This document shows, piece after piece, positions 23,069 to 35,445 of a DNA stretch of 64,000 nucleotides (its first letter is position 1; each line of letters opens with the position of its first letter). Location of the stretch: positions 28,219,925-28,283,924 of the forward strand of contig NC_089725.1 of the NCBI RefSeq assembly GCF_035083965.1, read 5' to 3'. The stretch comes from Branchiostoma lanceolatum (lineage: Eukaryota > Chordata > Leptocardii > Amphioxiformes > Branchiostomatidae). The notes under the pieces were generated by a model that was not told where the DNA came from, ran no database searches, and saw only the letters and a list, made by a program, of their open reading frames with translations. The position numbers and the translations under genes were made by a program.

Positions 23069-26000
23069 ATGGCCACTATAAGGAAATCGGCAAAGTCGTG
23101 TGAGACAGACAAAACAGGAGACAAGTAAGTATACGATCACATACGTTACGGAGGATCTACATGTCCTTTTCCATGTGGCGTGGCCAGCTATTTTAATTAC
23201 CTTTGTCAGAAGGTTGTGTTTAGGGTAGTGTTCGTGTGTGTATGCACATGTGTGAACACACTAACTAGAACGCCTGGGTGGGTTGTTTTAGTATGTGGGT
23301 AAGTCATGATGAAAATGCTTTAATAGATTTTTGGGCCCCTAGCGGGTCGTTGTGGTTGGAACTTCCGGTTTTTGTATCTTTTCATCTGAAGACCTTACGG
23401 TCACTAGATTGGAGACAGATATGAATTATGCAAATGAATACCTAATATTGCGCCCCCCCCCCCCATGTAAAATTGACTTTCCAAGTTACCCATCCCCTAT
23501 GTCTAACGCGGGAGCTACCCCAAATTTCAGGTCGTTTGGCTTTCACATAAGCACATAGGGTCCCATAGTACACATTTTGGGACAAAAGTTGCCCAAAATC
23601 CCATAAGAAAACATTTTGAACGGGTGCATCCAAAAGCAAGAGCTCATACCTCCATGAAATATTGAGAGCTTTAAATTTTTAGATTTCTTGTTTCATTGAT
23701 TTATATGATGCATAGAAGGCTGTAGTGAGCATAGTTTATCTGAAATGATGGCGATTTCTACACAAACGCCCTTGCAGTTTCATAGCAAGCTGCTGGGGGT
23801 GTCTGCACCACTTCTTCTTTACATCAAAATGTATCCTCCACCGAACTTCCACAAAGACCACAGCATGTCCAGGGCAAAACATTTAAAAAAAGATGTTCTG
23901 CTACAGTACCAAGGTCGGCGACCAGGAGACCAGAATACCTTTCTGTTTTGACAACTAGTCGTATGGCCCTTGGAGACAGGCCCTTCCAGCAGGGAAATAT
24001 TTGCCTCAATGTGAAAACTGACAGGTGTTAGGTGTCACTTGTTCGAGAGTCTTATCATGCAATATAACGGATTTTTTAAACTTTCTTCATTAATCATGAA
24101 ATTATCTGGCGCGAAATCTAATCGTCTCGAGATTTTATAAATACCTACCGACACACCAAATATCAAGACAATCCATCCAGTCGTTCTCGAGTTATCGTGT
24201 ACAATAACAGACACACAGACCAAGGAGGTTTTATATAGACCTCCTTGCACAGACACATTCTCGGCAAAACTTCTTGTCGAAGGTTATCATTCTTCCATCT
24301 ATCATAGAGGTAAGCTATGCTGGTAGGTTTAATAATTTGGTTTGTTCCTAATTTGAATGGATTAAGATCCACTCTGTTTCAACTTACAACATGTGGTATA
24401 AGGTCTCGTTTTCCTTACCGCACAGTTTGGTCCAGAGAAGGTCTCTTCTCGCCAGTCATACAAGACAGACCATCAATAGTGAAGTCAACCTGAGCTTCCT
24501 CCTGCCTGTTCAGCTGACAGGTTCCTCTGCTGTGAGGGACGTCTTTCAACAAGATGCCACCGAAGGTAGTTTACCAGCCCGACACAGCACCGTTTCGTTC
24601 CTCGGAGATGCCAGAGCCGGTAAGACAAGCCTCGAAAAACACCTGCTCGATAAGTCGTTTGATCCAGCTGAAGTAGCGACGAAAGGACTTGAGTTCGATT
24701 TGGTACAAACGGAGGTAACGAAGGTCAATGAAGGTTGGAAAATGGTACATGAAGGGCCTTACAGTAAATATGACACCGGCCGAGCAGAGTATGTTGCCAA
24801 AGAAATTGTGAGAGAGGCTGAGCTCGTGGGCAATCAACTTCCGCGACCAGCCGTGACTGCGTTGTTGAACTATGCACTGGCACTTGTGGTGATTGTCATG
24901 GTTACGGGGTCAGTCGGTTTTCAGTTGGGGTTTGGGGTTGCATATTTATCAACGACAGGGATTTTCGGACTTTTCGGTCAGACCTTCAACGTCGCTAGAG
25001 AATACGGTATCAATGCATCTATAGTGCACATCTGTATCGACTTCTTTTTATCTGGCTTTCTAGATATCTTTTCGGCATTTGGAAACAAACAGTCGACTGG
25101 CTACCCCTACCTCCAGTACGTTATGTTTGCTGTGACTGTAGTCCTTATTTCATTTCTCGTCGTTGCGCCATTTCCTGTTGGCGGCAGACCTGGCATAGCC
25201 CTGGCTTTCTGCCTCATGTGCTCACCTTCTCAGCTACATTTTGACGACTTAGCTTCAGGTCTTCCCTTAATCGTAAATATATCACTGTGTCTTACAGTCG
25301 CCGCCACTTTTGGTGGCGTCGTAGCGTCATCTAGTGGATGTTTGCTACCGGCATCTCTGGTGTTACTGCTAACAACTGTTGCCTGCGACACCACTGAAAC
25401 GTTGGGGTACGTGCTGACTTTGGTTGGTGGCTTTTTAACAGGAGCAACAGGTTATGTAACTTTTCATAACATCCAAAAATTGTGCAGTTCCTCTCGACGT
25501 GGTATTCAATTACGGATCTTTATGGGTCCAATAGGTTTTGTCCATGGTATTGGATTGTGCTGGTTCTTCGGCTGGCAGATGGTTTTGCCATCTACATGGA
25601 AAGACGCGTATTACATAGTGCCAAACATAGTCGCCATATTCCTTATCGCACAAGTAGAAAGGGAACGAGAGTATTGGGCATGTCAAGAAATAGGAAGCTA
25701 CCCAGCACTTCTTGTTAGTAGAAGCATCAAAACCTTTCAGGAGGTCAAAGATTTGCCTCTCAAGTTTACCCTGATTGACTTTGCTGGAGATGCTGTCTAT
25801 CACTGCACACACCATCTGTTTTTATCGAATCTTGCCATTTATTTGATTGTCTTCAACATGGAAAGATTAGAACAGGAGGCAGACTACATCAGACGTATCT
25901 GTTACTGGGTCCAATCAGTGGTAGTCCACGTGCAAAACCCCAATCCTCACATCTTCGTTGTAGGAACACACTCAAACAGTTTGCCGGTAGAGCGGAGAAA

Positions 26001-27905
26001 GTTTCTGTCAAGTAAGGTAAGCAAGGCATTGCTGAGTAATGACAAGTTTACTCAGTCTATTGTGGGGAAACCAGGTAAAAAAAGCGATGTTGTGTTCTGC
26101 GTGGAAAACTCCATACCTCTTCGTCACGATCGATGACCAAGCCCGTCTCCTTCAAAGAAACATCATGGAAGTCGCCTCTTCGTTCTTCCAATCCAAGAGA
26201 CACATCCCTATTAAGTGGCTCAAAGTCAGTGACTTCGTCAACAAGTACAAATCCAGTTCCACAGACATGTGTCTGCTGGACAAACGTACCTTGTTCGACA
26301 AGCTGAGACAGGAAGGTGTTGTTGAGGCAGAAGACGAGGGAGAAGTTTTTGAGCAGATGCTGAAGTTTTACGACGAAATCGGAGAAGTCAAGGTCATGGG
26401 TGATGTTGTAGTCTTGAATCTGAAAGCTTTGGTTCAGCTTGTGGTAGAGCTTGTGGAGCTTGATTGTGATGATCATGAGCTTGGAATCGTTCACGTCAGT
26501 TCTTTGCGCAGAATATGGAAATATTCGACGGTGGAGAATTTCCTTCACACTATCGCACTGTTCGAGAGTCATGATATTCTCTGTCCGTTCTCAAAAGAGC
26601 AGTATCTCGTGCCCTTGCTTCTCGAGACAAGTGATGAGACCACGGACAAGAAAGGCAAGCAAGAGGAAACAGGTTATCATGCTTCCGTATTCTGGGACAC
26701 TGCAGAATCGGACACGGTTCTCTACTTCAAGTTTTACAAGTTCCATCCCGAAGCCATCTTCCTCCGTCTGCTTGCCCGATGTTTGTCAATATCACAGAGA
26801 ACCCATGACCTTGGTCGTGGTGCTGACCGAGATGTCTACAGAAATGTGGGCAGATTCTACCAGGGACATGATTTCTACTACAAAATGGAGCTCGTGTGTC
26901 AGTCCGTGATGCAGAACATGATCCAGGTCACTGTCAAGTGTGCTCCAAACAGAGGTCCTCATTCCCTACTGTCCAGACTTCACAAGGACCTGCAGCAGAT
27001 CCGAGACAGGGACTTCCCTTACCTAAATTATACGGTGGGACTTCCATGTCCGGCATGCAGTTTCAGCTGCAGCCGCGAAGAAGAGAGTGAGCTCGGCCCT
27101 CCACACATCCTGAGGGTAGCAGGGCATGACGAAGAGCTCCCACGACCTGGAGATAAAATAACTTTGATGTGCCGAGGTAAAACCTTTGAGGTGGACCTGG
27201 GAGAACACGTGAGTACCTAGTGTATTGGTCCTTCCGTTCTGATAGAGTCAAGGGGTATATTACTTTTGCCAACACGAAGGCTTCAAACATTGCGAATTGT
27301 AGAGAAACACACAAGAAGACCATTTGTATTTCCAACCCCGAATGAGGTAGAATAACCTGCAACCTTTCTTTCCAACAGCAACCGACACTGGATGCTGTCC
27401 AATCGATGAAGACAGGAGAAAGCAGCAAAACGTCTGAACACAAAAGTATGTTTCTATTTTCCACCTCACTTTTGTTTAGTCGGCTACCAGCATAACAAAG
27501 TCAATTGGACAATTTAGAGCATTAAGAGATTGCCACATATTAGACATCACAGTATGTCTTTTTAGATGCATATCAGAAAACAAGTTGTCCCTCCTCTGCA
27601 CAGGCGGCAGTGGTCTCCTGGACCCGAACACCACCCAACACCTTTCCATCCTCCTGGACCCTCCCGCACCCATCTTTGGGAACAACTGGAGGGCGCTGGC
27701 TGACGAACTGGGGCTGTGCTTCCAGGACATCTGCTACATTGAGACCAGGCTCAACCCAACAGAGGTGGTTCTAGAAATGTACAGGAAGAATACACCAACA
27801 GCTAACATAGACCAAATCCACAGGGCTTTGTTAGACATAGACAGACTGGACGCTGCTGACGTGATTCAACCTGCTAGTGTTGAATCACAAGAAACAGCCC
27901 AATGA
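23069..27905 (+). CDS. Roc-COR-Death protein with membrane block inside Roc
   Basis: Proposed exons: 23069-23124, 24426-27208, 27379-27445, 27604-27905 (stop TGA), about 1069 residues. Exon 1 (ATG, donor AA|GTAAGT) is inferred; the acceptor CCGCACAG at 24425 restores phase. Numbering here counts from an in-frame Met at 24391. P-loop GDARAGKTS (72-80) is followed by a Roco-like switch (TKGLEFDLVQTEV, 98-110). About 260 residues with eight or nine hydrophobic segments follow (158-421). Then come the Roco G3 region (DFAGDAVYHCTHHLFLSN, 463-480), G4 VGTHSN and VEN. The COR domain follows (VSDFVNKYK, GIVHVSSLRRIW, YLVPLLL). The last exon encodes a Death domain (NNWRALADELGL). A one-base frame change lies between about 26107 and 26140, so either the allele or the assembly is broken there. 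AATAAA at 28009. No LRR exons were seen. Confidence 0.82.
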
Positions 27906-29600
27906 ACTGTAAATAAGCTGTGGAATTTCGGGTGCCTGTGTCTTTGTGTTTGTCTGTTAACAGCATGACCCGAGAAGTCGAGGAGTGAGCTATATGGTCT
28001 ATTGGCAAAATAAAACAAACGAGATTAGATTTTGGACCCCCTGGGGACTTTCCATGGTGCTGCAGTAGGACTTCCGGTTTGGATAAACTGCAAACGCAGA
28101 ATGCCGTGGATGCTAGTCCAAAATCAAATGAGAAATGTAATGATCCCTTAGAGTCACTGGCCGACAATAACCGGGCAAGCCTGAACTTTTTCACCGCCCA
28201 GCATTTGACAAATTTTAGTCATTGACCGACAATAACCGGGCAGGCTTCGAGACACCCAACGTTAGACAAGGCTGTGGAAACTGTCATGACTAGTCAGCCA
28301 CTGACCGACAGTAACCGGGTATTGTTGTTGTATTAGCTTATAGATAAGTCAACCTGCAGAGTCACCCAACCCTGAACAAAGGGATGGGAACTTCCATTAT
28401 GTCATGATTCAATAGTTTAATGAAGTGTGTAATATCAATCAGACGAACGTCATTTTTATGGCTACTTCGAGCCTGTCACAGCTTACCTTTACATTTGTTT
28501 AGTGTTATACTTTTTTTCATTTTGACACCATGTTTCGCCACAATTTATTATCACTAGACTAGTGCTGCCTTTCTGCATATCTACGCAAATCGGATATTTC
28601 ATTTGCTTGGTTGTATCTTTTGACATTTTTCTCGCAACAAATATGCTCAAATAAACTCGTCACCACTGAAATAGGTTGTGCTAGCTTTGTTCTAATGACT
28701 TCTTGAGTCTTCAGATAGGCGTTTGCCCTTTAAGAATGCAGCGGAAGCTGAATGTAGCGGAATGTCTCTTTCTCCATACTACAAAGTTCTGTAATGACCT
28801 ATTGGAGTACAATGTACTTGTCAGCCATTGACCGACCATAACCGGGCAAGAATAAACGTTTTCGAGCCTCCCAGCTGTGGAAACTTCCATGACATGTCTA
28901 CCACTGACCGACAATAACCGGGCAAGTCTCAGATTAGACTACCGCCGTGCCAAAACCACCCAATATTGAACAAGGTGTTAATACCTTCAGGCGCTACCTG
29001 AGTTCAATGGGTTTAACGAAGTGTGTAATGTCGACCTACCAGACGAACACCGTACGTTTTAAACAGTCGAGCCATGTCGAGCATATGTAACGTCAATTGG
29101 GTTTGACTGTCATATTATACATTACAGAATTATGAAAGTTGACCTTACGTCTTTTAAGTCTAATGCGAACCGAATAACATTCAACAATGGAATTCATTTT
29201 GTTTCTATCAGACCATGTTTCGTTACCTTTCTGATTTAGCATTGTATCTCGATCTAGAACGACGCTTTCATGGGAATCGAACTACCTCAATCATATTCGT
29301 CAGCTGCATTACCTGAATATTTTGGTAGCACCTATACACACAAAGAAAGATATGATGTCGTCAGCTGATGTAAAAAAGATTAATCAAATACATTCATGTC
29401 CCTTGAAAGTATTGTACTTCACTCCAGAGTTCAGGCACACGGTTACGTCATAAGGTCGGGTTCGTTGCCAGGGTACCGCAAGCCTGAGGGCCCGGGAAGG
29501 GAAAAGCGTCACGATTTAAGCGGGCCATATTTAGATCATAATTATTCATTATGATCTCATCCATCGGATGAAAATATCTACATTTGACATGATACAAAAT
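27906..29600. promoter_or_regulatory. Upstream repeat module of tail-anchored paralog 1
   Basis: At least five copies of a 75-80 bp unit carry ACCGACAATAACCGGGCAAG or variants (about 28159, 28225, 28303, 28831, 28905). They are embedded in CTGTGGAAACTTCCATGACATGTC-like sequence. The 28955-29075 part and the 29455-29580 proximal part match 39285-39400 and 39552-39690 upstream of the paralog. Regulatory function is inferred from shared position only. Confidence 0.55.
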
Positions 29601-29619
29601 TATCTACCTCCGACAAGAA

Positions 29620-29824
29620 TATAAAAGACCCAACCCGACGACACACTTCTCAGAGGAACAGTCTCGAAGCAACAACCAGCAGCTACAATCAGCCATCGCC
29701 AAGTTCACCCTCAATACTTCCGCACAGGACCTGATAGAAGAACCGACGAAGAAACTACGACACATCGCGAGAACTTGGTTGACTGAGACTGCCTGAACAA
29801 CCGTCTAACGATCACCAAGTAAAG
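29620..29824 (+). promoter_or_regulatory. TATA promoter and leader exon, paralog 1
   Basis: TATAAAAG at 29620-29627, a likely initiator TTCTCAGAGG with A at 29652 (32 bp downstream), and a leader exon ending at about 29824 before GTAAGC. The same elements at the same spacing occur at 39730 and 39762 in the paralog, with about 90% identity along the exon. Confidence 0.7.
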
Positions 29825-30268
29825 GTAAGCTAGAATATAACTTTGTCATGTCAATGAAATCTCGACCAATTTTGCACCATATTCTTGCATTATCCAGAAT
29901 AATGTTGGTGCTGTACAAAACAGACGATTCACTGATTTTATCGGTAAAAGAGAGGTTAACAAGGTGGGTGAATAACCTAGGCCCTGAAATTTAATACCAC
30001 GTTAAATACGTCATTCGCCCGGTTATCAACTTATACCAAAGAAGTCCCCCTTTAAACTCCTTGCTTAAGCTCATCGTACGTAGCTGACCCATCTATCATC
30101 TATATGATTGTGATCAATGTTTATCAATAATATGGCATTCTGATATGTACGTTAGGTGAGAACACTGATACAGGAGTTAAGTATTGTTTTCAGTGATATC
30201 TCAAAAAATTACGCTTAATCTTGAAGGTAACATCATAGTACGAAAACGTCTCTACTTTCAGTTACAAG

Positions 30269-30727
30269 ATGACACTGCAACTGACACCTATGGCAGACAG
30301 TGGGAAGTATCATACCGCGGTAGGAAGAAGTAACCACCCGCAGGAACCGTCTCAGCAACCGCCCGGCCCATTTGCGACCGACAAGTCCGGCCGACAACAT
30401 CCAGCCTATCCCCCAGCGACTGGCCCTCACGGCGACGTGTACCCCCGACAGCAGCCAGCGGATTATGCCCCAACGGCTGGTCCCCAGGGTGCCTTGTACC
30501 CCCGACAGTACCCAGCGACTGTCAGGGACTCCGGCGGCGGCGCATTCAGCATGGTCGCTGTGCCCGGGGCGGGGGTCACTCCGGGGCCGGTCACGGAAGA
30601 GCAGGGTCAAGGCAAATGTACTGGAAAACGCTGTTGTATCGCAATAGTCGTAGGCCTCTGCGTAGCAGCGGCGATCTCCATACCTGCAGGAATAAGGGCT
30701 TATAATGCGTATAACCGCCTTTATTGA
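30269..30727 (+). CDS. Small proline-rich tail-anchored protein, paralog 1
   Basis: A 152-residue frame starts in an exon at 30262 (acceptor CTACTTTCAG). It is joined to a non-coding leader exon ending at about 29824. The N-terminal ~115 residues are Pro/Tyr/Gln/Gly-rich with two related blocks (PAYPPATGPHGDVYPRQQ and DYAPTAGPQGALYPRQ). A Cys-containing basic turn (KCTGKRCC) precedes one C-terminal hydrophobic segment (IAIVVGLCVAAAISIPAG) and a short YNRLY tail. This resembles a tail-anchored or type II membrane protein. The paralog at 40360 aligns from the first Met to the end. I do not recognise the family. Confidence 0.65.
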   Translation: MTLQLTPMADSGKYHTAVGRSNHPQEPSQQPPGPFATDKSGRQHPAYPPATGPHGDVYPRQQPADYAPTAGPQGALYPRQYPATVRDSGGGAFSMVAVPGAGVTPGPVTEEQGQGKCTGKRCCIAIVVGLCVAAAISIPAGIRAYNAYNRLY

Positions 30728-32104
30728 GGCAACAAATCGAGTGGCAAAATTATTTTTCGAGTTGAAAAAGAATTCGCAAAGTGTATGAAAAAGAACGCAC
30801 CGATTCGGATGACTTACTGTGATGTGATATCGAGTATCTGTTTATCGACATACGTCTATGTATCGTTTATGTAAGTCCTCTATCCTGTTTTGTCCACAAA
30901 AGGGCGGATGGCTGTATTTCTAACATTTTGGAGAGGGATACAGCATCTTACAAGGGCAGGCTTTATGCTCGGATATAAACTAAGGCATTCCGTATCTAAT
31001 TGCTGTCACGCTGAATGTAGTTCTGAGGGTGATGACTGTAAAACAAGTGTTTGTCGGGAAATATGTTAGTTAGGTTTTCTCTGAAGCCAGATTGTGCTCT
31101 TATATATGAAATGAAGTCATTTGAGGGAAGAAATCCATGTCAGCCTCCATGTGTACTTTTAACTGCGCATTATATACTTATAATGTATGTATATACTTAT
31201 GTTAAGTTAGGAATTAGGACTCAGATATCGTGTGGATAGAAGATCCTGCTTTTAATGACAGTTCTGTGTATCTATACACACATGATGTGCTGAATTAATG
31301 TAGAATTCTGTGTTATCATGTTCTTTCCTACCCAATGCATATACACAGCTAACGTCACACGGTAAATGACAAGTATCACACCAACTACTGACAATCATCA
31401 CTACAGGCTTTTCTGTGATCCATTCAGACTAGTTATTATAAGTACTGTAAAACTGTCAAAAGAGTGACATTAAATGTAATCATCTATATCTGTCCAATGA
31501 GGAATAATACATTAAACATTACTACTTACAAAAAGTCTTTTTGTATTACAAAAGTATAGAACACTTACATTGTAATTGGCGAAGGTGCAACTTTTGTATT
31601 TACTAGTGTACATAATGTTGAAATATTTATCCAGGAATGACAATGTGCGCACTTTAACACTAATACCTGCTAGATCTATTTTCAGCAAACAGATTGCCAT
31701 ATATCAATGCTGGTAATTGTAATACTATAATATGCTTTAAATAATTGGTATCTCTGCCAAGGCCATTGCAGCTTTGTTGCATGAATACAATGAAAATGTT
31801 TGTACAGCAAATCTTGCTGTTGAATTCAAATAGTAAAGCAGAAATGTTTCTATCATAAAGATGACTAGTTCCATGGCCCTGAGCAGAGCCTGGTCTACCA
31901 GACTTTGTGACCTTACAAATATGCTGTTTAGCAAAGCAATTTGCCGCTCATTTACATGTACTACTGGAGGACCTCTTGGTCAGTGATATTATACTGTACG
32001 AACCAGAAAGGGGGTAGGCATAGCAACTAAAGCTTTGATTTATGGTCATCAAAGGAAGCCTCCGCCACTAAAAATGCTAATCACATGGAATGTAGCAGAC
32101 ATTC

Positions 32105-32147
<43 letters not shown>

Positions 32148-32360
32148 TGTGTTAGTGTGTTCGTGTGTGTGTGCTTGTGCTTGTTCCACATAATTTCTGG
32201 TGGAGGCTCATCTTTAGGTTTATTTTCTATTGGGAGAGCCAGGGTCTTTCCTTCAGCAGGGGTTACCCTACCCTACCCTACCCCCTGGTTCCGAAGGTGC
32301 CACGGTGCTTCCACACAGACGCAAACAAATAACCTTGTGTAATATGATAGGGTTGTAACA
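30728..32360. other. Intergenic stretch
   Basis: Probably includes the 3' UTR of the 30269 gene. The only structured features seen are a (GT)n run at about 32106-32180 and a short ACCCT repeat at about 32265-32285. No gene was found. Confidence 0.5.
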
Positions 32361-32364
32361 TCCA

Positions 32365-33001
32365 AGGATTGAGTTGTATCCTGAGATTGGCCTTACCCTG
32401 TCTGGTCATGACCAATGATCATTTCTGTGGATATTGTGTCTTTTGGTAGTGTTACTCTATCTGCGTACAGAGTATTCGACTGTGATGCTGCTAGCTGTGT
32501 GTTATATGTTAGATTTATAACATCTAAGGACTGAGTGGTAGCCTGAGACTGGCACTGCCATGTCTGATCACGACCACTGGTCCTTTCTGTAGATGTTGGG
32601 TCTTTTGGTGTTTTCACATCTGTGTACAGAGGATTGGGCTTTAAGGCTGCTAGCTGTGTGTTATATGTTAGATTTATAACATCTAAGGACTGAATGGTAG
32701 CCTGAGACTGGCACTGCCCTGTCTGATCGTGACCAATGTTTATCTCTGTAGATGTTGTTCTTTTGGTGTTTCCACATCTACGTACTGAGGATTCAGCTGT
32801 GAGGCTGCTAACTGTGTGTTATATGTTGGATTTGTAACCTCCAAGGATTGAGCGGTAGCCTGAGACTGGCCCTCCCCTGTCTGATCATGACCAGTGGTCA
32901 TTTCTGTAGAAGTTGGTTCTTTTGGTGTTTCCACATCTGCGTACAGAGGATTCGACTGTGATGCTGCTAGCTGTGTGTTATATGCTAGATTTGTAACCTC
33001 C
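32365..33001 (-). repeat. ~160-bp tandem units in the LRR receptor tail and beyond
   Basis: Four units (about 32365-32525, 32526-32686, 32687-32841, 32842-33001) each encode a version of QSLEVTNLxYNTQLAASQ with an NPLYADV motif. The third unit is shorter (about 155 bp), which shifts the frame and ends the open frame at 32740. Units further downstream are still largely open in the shifted frame. Confidence 0.85.
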
Positions 33002-34893
33002 AAGGATTGAGACTGGCCCTGCCCTGTCCGATCGTGACCAATGGTTATTTCTGTAGATGTTGGATCTTCTGATAATATTTCAGTAGCTGTGCTGTTTGTG
33101 TAGGATTGAGTAGTGGCCTGAGACTGATCCTGTCCTGTCTGATCATGTTGGGTGCTCATATCTTCATACTGATGATCAATACCACTGGTCATTACAGTAG
33201 CTGTGCTGTTTGTGTTGGATTGAGTAGTAGCCTGAGACCGACCACTGGTTATTTCTGTATATGCTGGGCCCTGCGTTTTCGCGCCTTGGTACAGAGCATT
33301 GGGCCGTAAGGCAGCTAGCAGTTCACTGCGTGATTGAATGCTAGCATCCAGTGATTGAGGAGTTGTAGCCTGATCGCGAGACCATGTCTGATCAGGTTGG
33401 GTGTCCACGTCTTCATACTGGTGATCATGACACCTGGTCATTACTGGTTGTTTCCCCTCATCTGTGTACAAAGGATTTGGTCGTAAGGCAGCTATCAGTG
33501 CATTGCGTGATAGATTTCTGACATCCAAAGGTTGAGTGGCCTGACCATGAGACAGACCCTGCCCTGTCTGATCATGACCACTGGCGTTTGTGTTGCTACT
33601 AGTACTAACAACATTAGAATTTGGGCCTGAAGGAGGATGCCTTGTCTCCCTATTGTATCGGATAGTGAGAATGATGCTGCCAATCAGGGCGATACCAGAT
33701 AGTGAACCACAGATAGAGCCAATGAGAACAGGCAAGGGGAAAGTAGATTCATGGGGAATGCTGCTTTCTGGTTTGTGTGAAGTGAGAGGTGAAATTGGTG
33801 GTGCCTTTGTGCCAAATGTGTTTCCTGTAGGACGTACTGATGAGTTAGTATTGCTTGTGAAGTACCAGTGATAATGGGAGGGGACGGTGCTTGTAACTGT
33901 TAACAACTTGGAACCGTTGCTTACAGTTGCCAGTTGGGAGGCAGGCAGCGTGGTAGGAGTTGCTTTTGTGTCATTAGTGCTTTGAGTTTCTGCATTAGGA
34001 GATGATGTTGACCCTGCAGATGAAGTAGATGGGTATGTGATACCCACAGGCAGTGTTGATATGGTTGTTTCTTTACAAATCAGGTCTTCAGGATTAATAT
34101 CTTTTAGCTTTCGACCCTGGAACCTGGCAGGTTGGGCACAAGTCATCTGATCTTCAAATAATGAAGATCCGGTCATTTTCATTCTGAAGGGAACCATCCC
34201 ACAGTCACACTGCCAGGGGTTGTGGTCAATTTGTACATATGAAAGTGCTGACAACATGCCGTGAATAGACGGGGGAAGGACAGATAACTGGTTTGCATGC
34301 AGTTCCAACCCTCGGACCCTGGATGGATCAGGGAATGCCCCAGGCTCGATTTTAGATATTTGGTTGTTGAACAAATGCAACATTTCAAGCTTGTGTAGAT
34401 TTGAGAATGTACCAGATTCAATATAAGTTAACTTATTGTGGGACAGGAACAACTTTCTGAGCTTAGTTAGATTTGAGAATGTGTGAGACGTTACATTAGT
34501 TATCTGGTTGGAAGACAGATCCAAGAAATCAAGCTGGGTAAGTTTTGAGAATGAACCTGGTTGAATGTTTCTTATCTGGTTGTAATACATCCATAAGTTT
34601 TGAAGCTTGAGTAGTTTTGAGAATGTGGCAGAGTGAATATGAGTTATCTGGTTGTTGGACAGGGCCAAAGTCCGGAGCTCAGGCAGTTTTGAAAACGCAC
34701 CTGGATGAATCTTAGTTATTCCATTGTTTTCCAAATACAACTTAACGACGCCTGTCGGGATACTGGTGAGGTCGGAGCATCGGCAATTTCTGATCGGCGG
34801 GGATGGTGAACAGTCGCAGTCAGCCTCTAGCATGTCAGGCTCCTTCAGGAGGATGAGAAGGAAAATCAGCACGTGTCGCAGCTTCCTTCCCAT
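32740..34893 (-). CDS. Leucine-rich repeat single-pass receptor with Tyr-motif tail
   Basis: An intronless frame. The start is placed at the second Met (34893) because a signal peptide follows at once (RKLRHVLIFLLILL). Counting from the upstream Met at 34917, the order is: LRR N-cap with paired Cys (32-47), about seven LRRs (57-215; LxxLxLxxNQI pattern), Cys-rich C-cap (NPWQCDCG to LICK, 233-282), Ser/Thr-rich stalk, one membrane segment (396-419), and a ~300-residue tail. The tail carries six candidate SH2-type Tyr sites (NPLYTDE, HQYEDVD, NALYQGA, HQYEDMS, NPLYADV, NPQYVDV). The tail ends early through a repeat-unit frameshift (EQHLQR). It is probably a surface receptor. Family membership beyond LRR-TM is not clear. 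Confidence 0.85.
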   Translation of the reverse strand: MGRKLRHVLIFLLILLKEPDMLEADCDCSPSPPIRNCRCSDLTSIPTGVVKLYLENNGITKIHPGAFSKLPELRTLALSNNQITHIHSATFSKLLKLQNLWMYYNQIRNIQPGSFSKLTQLDFLDLSSNQITNVTSHTFSNLTKLRKLFLSHNKLTYIESGTFSNLHKLEMLHLFNNQISKIEPGAFPDPSRVRGLELHANQLSVLPPSIHGMLSALSYVQIDHNPWQCDCGMVPFRMKMTGSSLFEDQMTCAQPARFQGRKLKDINPEDLICKETTISTLPVGITYPSTSSAGSTSSPNAETQSTNDTKATPTTLPASQLATVSNGSKLLTVTSTVPSHYHWYFTSNTNSSVRPTGNTFGTKAPPISPLTSHKPESSIPHESTFPLPVLIGSICGSLSGIALIGSIILTIRYNRETRHPPSGPNSNVVSTSSNTNASGHDQTGQGLSHGQATQPLDVRNLSRNALIAALRPNPLYTDEGKQPVMTRCHDHQYEDVDTQPDQTWSRDQATTPQSLDASIQSRSELLAALRPNALYQGAKTQGPAYTEITSGRSQATTQSNTNSTATVMTSGIDHQYEDMSTQHDQTGQDQSQATTQSYTNSTATEILSEDPTSTEITIGHDRTGQGQSQSLEVTNLAYNTQLAASQSNPLYADVETPKEPTSTEMTTGHDQTGEGQSQATAQSLEVTNPTYNTQLAASQLNPQYVDVETPKEQHLQR

Positions 34894-34917
34894 GTTGTCC
34901 TGCCCAAAACAGTGCAA

Positions 34918-35445
34918 GTGAAGTCATTCTACCTTACTCATGGTCCAGAAAAAAAATTCACAAATTAGCTCCAAGACCTCACGGCCAAATGATGATGATG
35001 ATGATTCGAGAGACGTATCATAAATGCTTCACATCGATTATGCAAATAAGGCCCTCATCATAAATCATATCAGTTGGTCATCATCTCTACCCAAATAACA
35101 CAATTTGTTGTCTTATCTCAGCAAAAAGGCTATTGTAGCAGTTCCTCAAAAATTAAGTAAACGAGGGCAACATTTGAATTGGTTTGCCTGACAATATCCA
35201 CATTTACCTAAATTCCAAATGCCACCAGAATTAAATTCCCATAATTGGAATCGTATATTCTTATTATGCGAATTAGGTCTTAATTATTTGCATTATTGAT
35301 AACTGTTTATTTTCCTCTCTTTCTCCGTATCATACATTGAAATGCAGGGGATTTCTAGGCTTTCCTCAATAATCATGCTAATGGGATTCTGATTTGCATA
35401 AGAAGATATTACTATTCAAATCATCACTTAAGATATCCAAAAATA
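34918..35445. other. Upstream region of the LRR receptor
   Basis: AT-rich dispersed repeat with several TTTGCATAA/ATGCAAAT phrases. No gene or clear promoter element was recognised. Confidence 0.4.
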
